A stretch of 30,179 nt of DNA, taken from contig DAONLM010000013.1 in the NCBI GenBank assembly GCA_035406685.1, forward strand, positions 1-30,179. Reading direction: 5' to 3'. The translations under genes were made by a program, and so were the position numbers. Source of the DNA: DAONLM01 sp035406685 (GTDB lineage: Bacteria; Spirochaetota; GWE2-31-10; MWDO01). Numbering within the stretch: the first letter of the stretch is position 1; each line of letters opens with the position of its first letter. The notes beneath the pieces were generated by a model, which did not search any database, was not told where the DNA came from, and saw nothing but the letters and a program-made list of their open reading frames with translations. Shown one piece after another: positions 15,793-21,898 of the stretch.

Positions 15793-16296
15793 TTATAGAA
15801 ATTTTATCTCTTTAAGGGTAAAGTTGGAGATAAATTTAAGCAAAAAGTAGTCATCTGAGCTGGTCGGGGCTGGGATATCTGGGGAACCTTCCTTAACAAT
15901 ACATGCCTTACTTTTTCTAAACCCCTCAATTTCCTTTTTTAATAATTCTATGCTTTTCATGAACTCTTTTTCTCCCTGGTATTCAATCCATACAAAATAT
16001 ATCTCTAGTAGCTCCCTTATTAAGGTTGCTATACTAAATGAGTTTAACTGGTCATGTACCAGTTTCAGCTCATTATATACCTCTATTGGTAGATAGATTC
16101 TAATCTTTTGATTAGCATTTATAAACTTATAGTCTTTCTCTCTTCTTTTTTCATAAATATGTTTTTTTCTTAATACAGGGAGCATTAAAATTATAATCTC
16201 TCTTATCAGTGTAGAGAGATCTTTATCAGTTTTTTCTTTTAAAGTTTTAATTTTATCAAATAAATCTTTATTTAACATAAAATCAAATTCTTTCAT
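15793..16296 (-). CDS. Tandem ribbon-helix-helix-like protein, family copy 1
   Basis: Small putative DNA-binding protein, 167 residues. Two segments look like ribbon-helix-helix units (short beta strand, two helices): residues 4-42 and 64-102, the second with the strand KIRIYLP. Residues 73-101 are identical to copy 2 at 20324-20839. A basic stretch (RKKHIYEKRREKDYK) joins the units. Residues 131-148 form a GC-richer variable linker, and the tail DYFLLKF...LKEIKFL is shared with copy 2. The start follows AGGAGG and lies 31 bases after the conserved 46-bp leader. The arrangement recalls the multicopy DUF1564 family of Leptospira, but that is an untested impression. Probable role: autoregulated transcription factor or accessory-element protein. 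Confidence 0.7.
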   Translation of the reverse strand: MKEFDFMLNKDLFDKIKTLKEKTDKDLSTLIREIIILMLPVLRKKHIYEKRREKDYKFINANQKIRIYLPIEVYNELKLVHDQLNSFSIATLIRELLEIYFVWIEYQGEKEFMKSIELLKKEIEGFRKSKACIVKEGSPDIPAPTSSDDYFLLKFISNFTLKEIKFL

Positions 16297-16327
16297 TGTT
16301 TTAACCTCCTAAATTTTAAAAAAATAC

Positions 16328-16373
16328 TTTCTATATCTTAATCACAAATTTTTGAAAGAAATCCTTTACAAGA
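16328..16373 (-). promoter_or_regulatory. Conserved 46-bp leader box, copy 1
   Basis: Read on the minus strand it contains TTGTAAAGGATTT, then AAATTTGTGATTAAG and ATATAGAAA. It matches copy 3 (25615-25660) at 40 of 46 positions without gaps and ends 31 bases before the start codon. It has no canonical -35/-10 pair; likely an operator with an unusual promoter, or the 5' part of the transcript. Confidence 0.7.
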
Positions 16374-16453
16374 TTTGAATTATTTTACAAAATATTTACT
16401 TTTTTCATTTAAAAAGAAATCTTTCCTACTAATTATCATATAAGAAATCCCTT

Positions 16454-16482
16454 TTGACAAAATAGTAATTTATTGTTAAAAT
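16454..16482 (+). promoter_or_regulatory. Sigma-70 promoter giving a leaderless transcript
   Basis: TTGACA (16454-16459), 17-bp spacer, TAAAAT (16477-16482). The ATG at 16490 is eight bases after the -10 box, so the predicted transcription start coincides with the start codon. No ribosome-binding site is present. Confidence 0.65.
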
Positions 16483-16489
16483 TAACGAC

Positions 16490-17062
16490 ATGAAGAAGAT
16501 AGTCATTATTTTATTTTTTTTAATTTTTTTATTTTATCTTAATTCGTATGAAAAAATTAAGCCAACCTATCTTATTGATTTTACAATAGATGCAGGCTGT
16601 GGTGTTTACTTAGGAGAATTTAAAAACCATTTAAATAGAGATGGTGCATATTGGGGGACACCTGTTCTTGATTTTTATATTTCATTTTTTATTATCAGGT
16701 ATTTTGGAATTCAGATATACATTGGAAGTGGTTGTGTCATTCATCCAAACTCATATCCAATAGAAGGGACCATTATCTATAATGCTATTGAACTTTTTTT
16801 TCAATATGAATGGAATTTAATATTTCTAAAAATATTCAGTGGTTCCGGGTTTCAACATTGCACAATGTTAATTTCTTATTATGCTTCTGGTTTTTTTGAA
16901 ACCGGATTATCTTTGGGAACAAAAATTACTACTTATATGAGTTTTGTTGGAAGTATTAAATATAGAATGGGGTTTTTGCATTCTTTATTAGTTTATCCAG
17001 AAAGTTTAATGAGCCTAACATTTTCAATTGGGCTTATATTCAGGATAAAAAATAGAGATTAG
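16490..17062 (+). CDS. Secreted, probably outer-membrane beta-barrel protein
   Basis: I do not recognise the family. The 190 residues start with a Sec signal peptide (KK, long hydrophobic core, cleavage near LNSYEK). The mature part is rich in aromatic residues and glycine in alternating patterns (FGIQIYIGSGC, FFETGLSLGTKITTYMSFVG, LTFSIGLIFRI). That pattern fits 8-10 membrane beta strands and ends in a strand, as outer-membrane barrels do. Four cysteines lie in the mature part, unusual for a barrel. The gene stands alone, divergent from the RHH-like gene, and its promoter predicts a leaderless mRNA. Confidence 0.6.
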   Translation: MKKIVIILFFLIFLFYLNSYEKIKPTYLIDFTIDAGCGVYLGEFKNHLNRDGAYWGTPVLDFYISFFIIRYFGIQIYIGSGCVIHPNSYPIEGTIIYNAIELFFQYEWNLIFLKIFSGSGFQHCTMLISYYASGFFETGLSLGTKITTYMSFVGSIKYRMGFLHSLLVYPESLMSLTFSIGLIFRIKNRD

Positions 17063-17109
17063 CGTTATATTATAATTAAAGTGTAATTTTTATGTAAAAA
17101 GATATAATA

Positions 17110-17125
17110 TACGACAATTGTTGTA
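17110..17125. repeat. TACGACA-type 16-bp palindrome, copy 2
   Basis: TACGACAATTGTTGTA differs by one base from the perfect palindrome at 19855-19870. It lies 48 bp after the barrel gene and about 80 bp before the folE promoter. Confidence 0.55.
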
Positions 17126-17205
17126 TTAATTACCAAATATTAACAGTCATGCAAGAATTTTTCTTTTTATATTTTTTAATGGATATTTAGTAAATATTAT
17201 ATTTT

Positions 17206-17234
17206 TTGACAAAACAGAAAAAATAAATTATTAT
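17206..17234 (+). promoter_or_regulatory. Sigma-70 promoter of folE
   Basis: TTGACA (17206-17211), 17-bp spacer, TATTAT (17229-17234). The leader contains AAAGGA (17251-17256) eight bases before the ATG at 17265. Confidence 0.75.
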
Positions 17235-17264
17235 CAGTAAAATCAATAGAAAAGGATTTAAAAT

Positions 17265-17822
17265 ATGGATATGGAAGAATTAATAAAAGAGTTACTAATA
17301 AAATTAGGAGAAAATCCAGATCGAGAGGGTTTAAGAAAAACTCCTCAAAGGGTAAAAAAAGCATATGAATTTTTAACAAAGGGATATAAGCAGAATTTAG
17401 ATGATATTGTAAATAATGCTCTCTTTCAAAGTGAAAATAATGAGATGATTATTGTTAAAGATATAGAATTTTATTCATTATGCGAACATCATCTACTACC
17501 TTTTTATGGAAAATGTCACATAGGATATATCCCGGATAAAAGAATCATAGGACTTTCAAAATTATCCAGAATTACAGATTTTTTTGCGAGAAGACTTCAA
17601 ATTCAGGAGAGACTCACTACTCAAATAGCAGAAACTCTTGAGAGTATTTTAGAGCCAATTGGAGTAGGTGTAGTAATAGAAGCATACCATCTTTGCACAA
17701 TGATGAGAGGTGTTCAAAAACAGAATAGTTATGCTGTAACGAGTGCCTTACGAGGAAGATTTAAGTCAGACAGTAGAACAAGAAATGAATTTTTGAATCT
17801 TATAAGAAAGAAAATAGTATAG
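17265..17822 (+). CDS. folE: GTP cyclohydrolase I
   Basis: Converts GTP to 7,8-dihydroneopterin triphosphate, the first step of folate (and, through the same product, queuosine) biosynthesis. The 185 residues match the FolE core. Zinc ligands are C73 and H76 in SLCEHHLLPF and C144 in YHLCTMMRG. The active-site stretch GKCHIGYIPDKRIIGLSKLSR is intact, as is the N-terminal helix with GLRKTPQRVKKAYE. The cysteines mark it as the zinc-dependent FolE1 type rather than FolE2. It is monocistronic with its own promoter, and no other folate gene is in the window. Confidence 0.97.
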   Translation: MDMEELIKELLIKLGENPDREGLRKTPQRVKKAYEFLTKGYKQNLDDIVNNALFQSENNEMIIVKDIEFYSLCEHHLLPFYGKCHIGYIPDKRIIGLSKLSRITDFFARRLQIQERLTTQIAETLESILEPIGVGVVIEAYHLCTMMRGVQKQNSYAVTSALRGRFKSDSRTRNEFLNLIRKKIV

Positions 17823-17898
17823 AATATATAACTAACCTAAAATTTGAAAATTTAACATCCATTTTATCTCTTTAGATAATTTAACTATATTTAAGGCC

Positions 17899-18014
17899 AA
17901 AAAATTCAAGTTCCTAAGGATAAAATATTGGGGATTATACCCTGAATTTTTTTTAAATTGATGAGTATTTTAGAGTTACTTTTGATTCAAAATTTCAAGT
18001 TCTGGAAATAAAAT
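17899..18014. repeat. Degenerate direct repeat after folE
   Basis: The 281-bp convergent spacer between folE and acpS contains two related stretches about 90 bp apart: AAAATTCAAGTTCCTAAGGA (from 17901) and AAAATTTCAAGTTCTGGAAA (from 17989), each followed by TAAAAT. No gene or hairpin terminator is evident in this spacer. Confidence 0.4.
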
Positions 18015-18086
18015 TTTTAAAAAAATATTTATGACAAAATTTTTCTCTAATCAAACTTAACTAAGAATAAGTTTAGCCTTTACCTT

Positions 18087-18114
18087 GAATTAATATATTA
18101 GAATTAATATATTA
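18087..18114. repeat. Perfect 14-bp tandem duplication at the acpS 3' end
   Basis: GAATTAATATATTA occurs twice head to tail (18087-18100 and 18101-18114). The second copy overlaps the acpS stop codon and last codons. It looks like a recent slippage duplication. Confidence 0.7.
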
Positions 18115-18484
18115 AAACAGTAGCAATACTATAATTATCTTCATGAGATGCAGAAATTGTAATTGTAAAATTATCTTTTCCTAATAATTTTTTTATTTTA
18201 TTATTAAGTCTTTCTATATTTATTTTAACCTCTGGTTTTCCGCTCTCTGTATTAATTGTCTCTATCTTATTTAATTCATATTCTAAAATATCTGAATCAG
18301 TTGCCTTAATAATGGCTTCTTTTACGGCAAATCTTATACCAAAAGAATTTTCATAATTCTTTTTTTTCATACAATATTCTATCTCTTTTTCTGAAAATAT
18401 TTCATTAATAACTGGGCTTTTCTTATCAATTATTTTTTTTATCTTTAAATTATTTACTAAATCTACACCTGTAAGAATCTTCAT
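18104..18484 (-). CDS. acpS: Holo-[acyl-carrier-protein] synthase
   Basis: Transfers 4'-phosphopantetheine from CoA to a serine of acyl carrier protein, activating it for fatty-acid synthesis. The 126 residues match AcpS-type transferases. The metal-binding aspartate is in GVDLV (D8) and the glutamate in RFAVKEAIIKA (E56). IETINTESGKPEV and the late SASHEDNYSIATVLIY are the other family landmarks. It lies divergent from metK across 129 bp and converges on folE. GGAGA precedes the start codon. AT-rich codon use has made the protein lysine/isoleucine rich, but no key residue is missing. Confidence 0.88.
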   Translation of the reverse strand: MKILTGVDLVNNLKIKKIIDKKSPVINEIFSEKEIEYCMKKKNYENSFGIRFAVKEAIIKATDSDILEYELNKIETINTESGKPEVKINIERLNNKIKKLLGKDNFTITISASHEDNYSIATVLIY

Positions 18485-18548
18485 TATTTCTCCGTACTAA
18501 AAAAGTGATATATTTTAATATATTTTTAGAAATTATGTCAATATTATC

Positions 18549-18577
18549 TTGATTTTTTTTTAATAATATTATATTAT
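18549..18577 (+). promoter_or_regulatory. Putative sigma-70 promoter of metK
   Basis: TTGATT (18549-18554), 17-bp spacer, TATTAT (18572-18577). The short leader has AAAAGGAG before the ATG at 18614 and is too short and AT-rich for a SAM riboswitch. Confidence 0.55.
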
Positions 18578-18613
18578 ACTTCCAATTTTATGGATTGAAA
18601 AGGAGAAGAGAAA

Positions 18614-19798
18614 ATGGCAAATAATTCTGAAAATAAAAAAAGATATCTATTTACTTCTGAATCTATAAGTGAAGGTCATCCAGATAAGCTTGCGGATCAG
18701 GTATCAGATGCTATTCTTGATGCATGTCTAAAGCAGGATCCTATGTCAAGGGTTGCCTGCGAGACTTTTACTACTACAGGTATGGTTTTAGTTGGTGGAG
18801 AAATTACAACAAAGGCTATTCTTGATTATCAAGAAATTGTAAGAGGAGTAGTAAAAAAGATTGGTTATGATAAACCAGAATATGGGCTTGATTATGAATC
18901 CATGGCTGTTTTAAATACAATTCATGCTCAATCCCCGGATATTTCACAAGGTGTTTCTGGAACTGGTTTAAAAGAATTTGAAGGTCAGCAAGGGGCTGGT
19001 GATCAGGGTATGATGTTTGGTTTTGCCTGCAATGAGACAAAAGAATTAATGCCAGCACCAATTAAATTTGCTCATTCGATTCTTGAACTTGCATCAAAGT
19101 TAAGAAAAGAGGGTAAAATTACATGGTTAAGGCCAGATGCAAAGAGTCAGGTAACAATAGAATATGAGGGATATAAACCAATAAGAATTGATACTGTTGT
19201 TGTTTCTCATCAGCATGATGAAAATATTGGATATGAGGATTTAAAAGACGAGATAATTAATAAAATTATAAAACCAGTTCTTGAGCCAACTGGATTATTA
19301 AATAAAAATACAAGATATTTTATAAATCCTACTGGAAGATTTGTTATTGGTGGCCCTCATGGTGATTCTGGATTAACAGGTAGAAAGATAATAGTTGATA
19401 CTTATGGAGGTATGGGAAGACATGGTGGTGGTGCTTTTAGTGGAAAGGATCCAACAAAGGTGGATAGATCTGCTGCGTATATGGCAAGATATGTCGCAAA
19501 AAATGTAGTTGCTGCTGGGCTTTGTGATAGATGTGAAATTCAGGTTGCCTATGCAATAGGTGTGCCTTTCCCGGTATCTGTTATGGTTGAGACATTTGGG
19601 ACCGCTAAGGTTGAAGAAAAGAAAATAGAAGAGGCTATTAAAAAAGTATTTGATCTTTCTCCTGCTGGCATTATAAAAACTCTTGATTTAAGAAAACCTA
19701 TTTATCAGGATACTGCTAGTTATGGGCATTTTGGTAGAGAAATTTTTAATTGGGAAAAGACTGATAAAGTAGACGCTTTACTTAAAGAGATAAAATAG
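18614..19798 (+). CDS. metK: S-adenosylmethionine synthetase
   Basis: Makes S-adenosylmethionine from methionine and ATP. The 394 residues match the bacterial enzyme. FTSESISEGHPDKLADQ carries the ATP-binding histidine and metal aspartate, GAGDQGMMFG is the first family signature, and GGGAFSGKDPTKVDRSAAY the second phosphate-binding signature. The C-terminus (YGHFGRE, then FNWEKTDK) is complete. Codon use is less extreme than in its neighbours, consistent with high expression. It is monocistronic: strong ribosome-binding site upstream and a strong terminator downstream. Confidence 0.98.
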   Translation: MANNSENKKRYLFTSESISEGHPDKLADQVSDAILDACLKQDPMSRVACETFTTTGMVLVGGEITTKAILDYQEIVRGVVKKIGYDKPEYGLDYESMAVLNTIHAQSPDISQGVSGTGLKEFEGQQGAGDQGMMFGFACNETKELMPAPIKFAHSILELASKLRKEGKITWLRPDAKSQVTIEYEGYKPIRIDTVVVSHQHDENIGYEDLKDEIINKIIKPVLEPTGLLNKNTRYFINPTGRFVIGGPHGDSGLTGRKIIVDTYGGMGRHGGGAFSGKDPTKVDRSAAYMARYVAKNVVAAGLCDRCEIQVAYAIGVPFPVSVMVETFGTAKVEEKKIEEAIKKVFDLSPAGIIKTLDLRKPIYQDTASYGHFGREIFNWEKTDKVDALLKEIK

Positions 19799-19816
19799 GA
19801 ATTTTATAAAATTAAA

Positions 19817-19854
19817 AATTAAAAAGGCTATCTTAATAGATAGCCTTTTTAATT
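19817..19854 (+). terminator. Intrinsic terminator of metK
   Basis: A 12-bp GC-centred stem, AAAAAGGCTATC (19821-19832) and GATAGCCTTTTT (19839-19850), with a six-base loop and a T-run. AATT on both sides extends the pairing to 16 bp. The matching A-run and T-run make it potentially bidirectional, also serving the convergent small Cys-rich gene. Confidence 0.9.
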
Positions 19855-19870
19855 TACGACAATTGTCGTA
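19855..19870. repeat. TACGACAATTGTCGTA perfect 16-bp palindrome
   Basis: A perfect dyad directly after the metK terminator. It is the clearest of three related palindromes in the window (5238, 17110, 19855). The form suggests a dimeric regulator site, although here it lies between the 3' ends of two convergent genes. Confidence 0.6.
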
Positions 19871-19895
19871 TAAAATTTAAATATCCTTATTAAGA

Positions 19896-20132
19896 TCAGC
19901 ATATAATATCTATATTACCGTTATTTTCTTGAGTGGTATTATTATTGCTTTTTTGATTTTTTATTATTTTTTCTTTAAAAAAAGGGCATTTTCTTCCAAT
20001 TGAACTAGCTACTATGTATTGAGGAAGGATTTCTTTACAGATAAGTCCCCAGTAATTACATTTCCAGATAAAATAGTTACCTATGCCAGGTCTTTTTGAT
20101 AAATATTCACATTTTAAACAGCTATAACCCAT
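19896..20132 (-). CDS. Small cysteine-rich protein of unknown function
   Basis: 78 residues; I do not recognise it. Cysteines at 5, 8, 25, 32 and 49 (CLKC, WKCNYWGLIC, GRKCPFF) suggest a small zinc- or iron-sulfur-binding knuckle, followed by a polar asparagine-rich tail ending in a sixth cysteine. No signal peptide. No ribosome-binding site is seen. On the minus strand TTGACA (20172-20167) with TATACT (20151-20146, 15-bp spacer) predicts a start only a few bases before the ATG. It converges on metK and is divergent from RHH-like copy 2. The regular cysteine spacing argues that it is a real gene. Confidence 0.65.
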   Translation of the reverse strand: MGYSCLKCEYLSKRPGIGNYFIWKCNYWGLICKEILPQYIVASSIGRKCPFFKEKIIKNQKSNNNTTQENNGNIDIIC

Positions 20133-20250
20133 AATATATTTTAAAAGTATACTAAATTTTAAATTTTGTCAAAAGATAAAAAATTATGGAAGTTAATTCT
20201 TTTGATCTCAATTTTATTTTCATATAAAAAATTTTATTTTTCTTATTGAA

Positions 20251-20296
20251 TTTTGTAAAGGATTTTCTCAAAAATTTTGTGATTAATATATAGAAA
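20251..20296 (+). promoter_or_regulatory. Conserved 46-bp leader box, copy 2
   Basis: Begins TTTTGTAAAGGATTTTCTC and continues with AAAAATTTTGTGATTAATAT and ATAGAAA. It is identical to copy 3 (25615-25660) except at one position, and ends 27 bases before the ATG at 20324. TTTTGTAA and TTTTGTGA form a direct repeat 24 bp apart inside it. Confidence 0.8.
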
Positions 20297-20323
20297 TATT
20301 TTTTTAAGAGGAGGAAAATTTTT

Positions 20324-20839
20324 ATGAAAGAGTTTGACTTTGTTATAAATCAGGCTCTATTTAATAAAATTGAAAACTTAAAAGAGAAAAATAATAAAAA
20401 TTTTTCAGTTATTGTAAGAGAAATAATTTTATTAATGCTTCCGATTTTAAGGAAAAAACACCTTTTTGAAAAAAGGCGGAAGAAGGACTACAAATTTATA
20501 AATGCTATTGAAAAAATAAGAGTATTTTTACCAGAAGAGGTGTATAATGAATTGAAACTTGTGCATGACCAGTTAAATTCATTTAGTATTGCAACTCTTA
20601 TAAGGGAATTGCTTGAGATATATTTTGCTGGGATTCAAATTTATGGGGAAGAGAAATTTATGAAGATGATACAAAGAGTAAAAAATGAGATAGAGGCTTT
20701 AAAGGCAAGAAAGGCTTGTGTGGTGAAGGGGGGAGTAGAGGGTAGATGCCAAGATATCCCATGCCAAATAGAGACTAACGACTACTTTTTACTCAAATTT
20801 AACTCAAATTTCTTCCTGAAAGAAATAAAATTCTTATAA
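20324..20839 (+). CDS. Tandem ribbon-helix-helix-like protein, family copy 2
   Basis: 171-residue paralogue of copy 1, roughly two-thirds identical by eye. It has the same two RHH-like segments (4-42 and 64-102), the same basic connector (RKKHLFEKRRKKDYK) and the identical block at 73-101. The linker between about 132 and 150 differs (GGVEGRCQDIP) and is four residues longer. The tail DYFLLKF...LKEIKFL is conserved again, so both the fold and the C-terminus are under selection. A strong GAGGAGG precedes the start. A downstream box (20897-20933) is shared with copy 3. It is a single-gene unit between the Cys-rich gene and the PilZ operon, with no link to either. DNA-binding is inferred from the fold pattern only. 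Confidence 0.72.
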   Translation: MKEFDFVINQALFNKIENLKEKNNKNFSVIVREIILLMLPILRKKHLFEKRRKKDYKFINAIEKIRVFLPEEVYNELKLVHDQLNSFSIATLIRELLEIYFAGIQIYGEEKFMKMIQRVKNEIEALKARKACVVKGGVEGRCQDIPCQIETNDYFLLKFNSNFFLKEIKFL

Positions 20840-20896
20840 AAATTCAAATTTATGGTGATTTTTATATTTTTTTCTCTCTTATTTAAAATTTACAGT

Positions 20897-20933
20897 AGGT
20901 TAAGTCTATCATTTTAACTGTCTAAAAATAAAA
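20897..20933 (-). repeat. Conserved downstream box of RHH-like unit, copy 2
   Basis: Read on the minus strand it starts TTTTATTTTTAGACAGTTAA and matches 24947-24983 downstream of copy 3 at 31 of 37 positions without gaps. Its orientation relative to the gene is the same in both units. It may mark the element boundary. Confidence 0.6.
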
Positions 20934-20977
20934 CATCCAACTTATCATAAAATAATTTATAAATTTAAATTTTTTGC

Positions 20978-21006
20978 TTGCAAATTAGATTATTTTTAGA
21001 TATTAT
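20978..21006 (+). promoter_or_regulatory. Sigma-70 promoter of the PilZ/kinase/HD-GYP operon
   Basis: TTGCAA (20978-20983), 17-bp spacer, TATTAT (21001-21006). GGGGATG follows just before the ATG at 21027. Confidence 0.55.
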
Positions 21007-21026
21007 TTTGGTAAATAGGGGATGTA

Positions 21027-21851
21027 ATGGCAAATTTATCAACTCAGAAATTGTCACAATATTATGAAAAATATAACTCAAAAGAGGTTGCTTTTAATAA
21101 GTCAATAATTAAAATAGTGGGACTTGAAACCAAAAAGGTATTTTTAAAGATAAAGGGGGATCCCTGTCCATGTGTTTTATATTCAGCCTCTATGAAGCAG
21201 GCAAAAGTTATAATAAACTTAGATACTTATAGTTTTGAAGAGATAAAAAAGGCAAATAACTTTGTTAATTTAAGGCTCTCTTTTTTTCCAAAGGAAGCAA
21301 AGAGCCCAATAACTTTTTTTGTCCCTTCAATGGTAAAAGGGTATAATATATTCAAGATGAAATCGAGTACTCAAGCCCCATTTTTAATGACGTTAGAATA
21401 TACTCAAAAACCACCAGATGATTTAATCGAGATACTTGGGAAAATAATTGAGACTGCTGAAAATTTTGAAAAGAGAAAATCTTTAAGAATTAATCTTGAA
21501 GGAAAAATTATAGCAGATATTGGACTTACTACTAGTAAATCGTATGCTATAATTGACAATATAAAAAGACCATGCATTATTAAAAACATATCAGCTTATG
21601 GATGTATGATAATTTTATCTTGTGTTCCTAAATTTATAATGAATAAAGATGCTGTGATTAATCTTTTTTTAATTGAGAAATCAGAGCCATTACAAATTGA
21701 GGGAAAGATTGTAAGGTATGAGGATGTTGCAAATAGAAAGGATATATATGGTATTGGTATTGAATTTTATGAAGAAAAAATTCCCTATGAATATAAGACT
21801 TTAATAAATAATTATCTTGACAAGCTAGAGGATCTTGTTAAGAAAAAATAG
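21027..21851 (+). CDS. PilZ-domain c-di-GMP receptor
   Basis: Predicted c-di-GMP effector of 274 residues. The C-terminal PilZ domain has the RxxxR motif (R150-KSL-R154) and the [D/N]xSxxG motif (N187-I-S189-A-Y-G192), then GIGIEF near the end, so ligand binding should be intact. The N-terminal 140 residues form a separate beta-rich domain of the kind seen before PilZ in many spirochaete proteins (PilZN-like; inference). It is cytosolic, with no membrane segment. It is the first gene of a three-gene cluster with a PAS histidine kinase and a REC-HD-GYP phosphodiesterase, placing receptor and degrading enzyme for the same messenger together. Confidence 0.83.
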   Translation: MANLSTQKLSQYYEKYNSKEVAFNKSIIKIVGLETKKVFLKIKGDPCPCVLYSASMKQAKVIINLDTYSFEEIKKANNFVNLRLSFFPKEAKSPITFFVPSMVKGYNIFKMKSSTQAPFLMTLEYTQKPPDDLIEILGKIIETAENFEKRKSLRINLEGKIIADIGLTTSKSYAIIDNIKRPCIIKNISAYGCMIILSCVPKFIMNKDAVINLFLIEKSEPLQIEGKIVRYEDVANRKDIYGIGIEFYEEKIPYEYKTLINNYLDKLEDLVKKK

Positions 21852-21898
21852 AGTTTATGTATAAAGAGTGTAGATTTTTTGACAAATAGAGTAAAAAG

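Noticed and set aside
18485..18613. Possible SAM riboswitch before metK
   Set aside because: The spacer is 129 bp, nearly all A/T, without conserved stems. It contains an ordinary promoter and ribosome-binding site.
20211..20220. Full left inverted repeat for RHH-like unit 2
   Set aside because: Only ATTTTATTTT matches clearly. In such AT-rich sequence this is not enough to call a terminal repeat.
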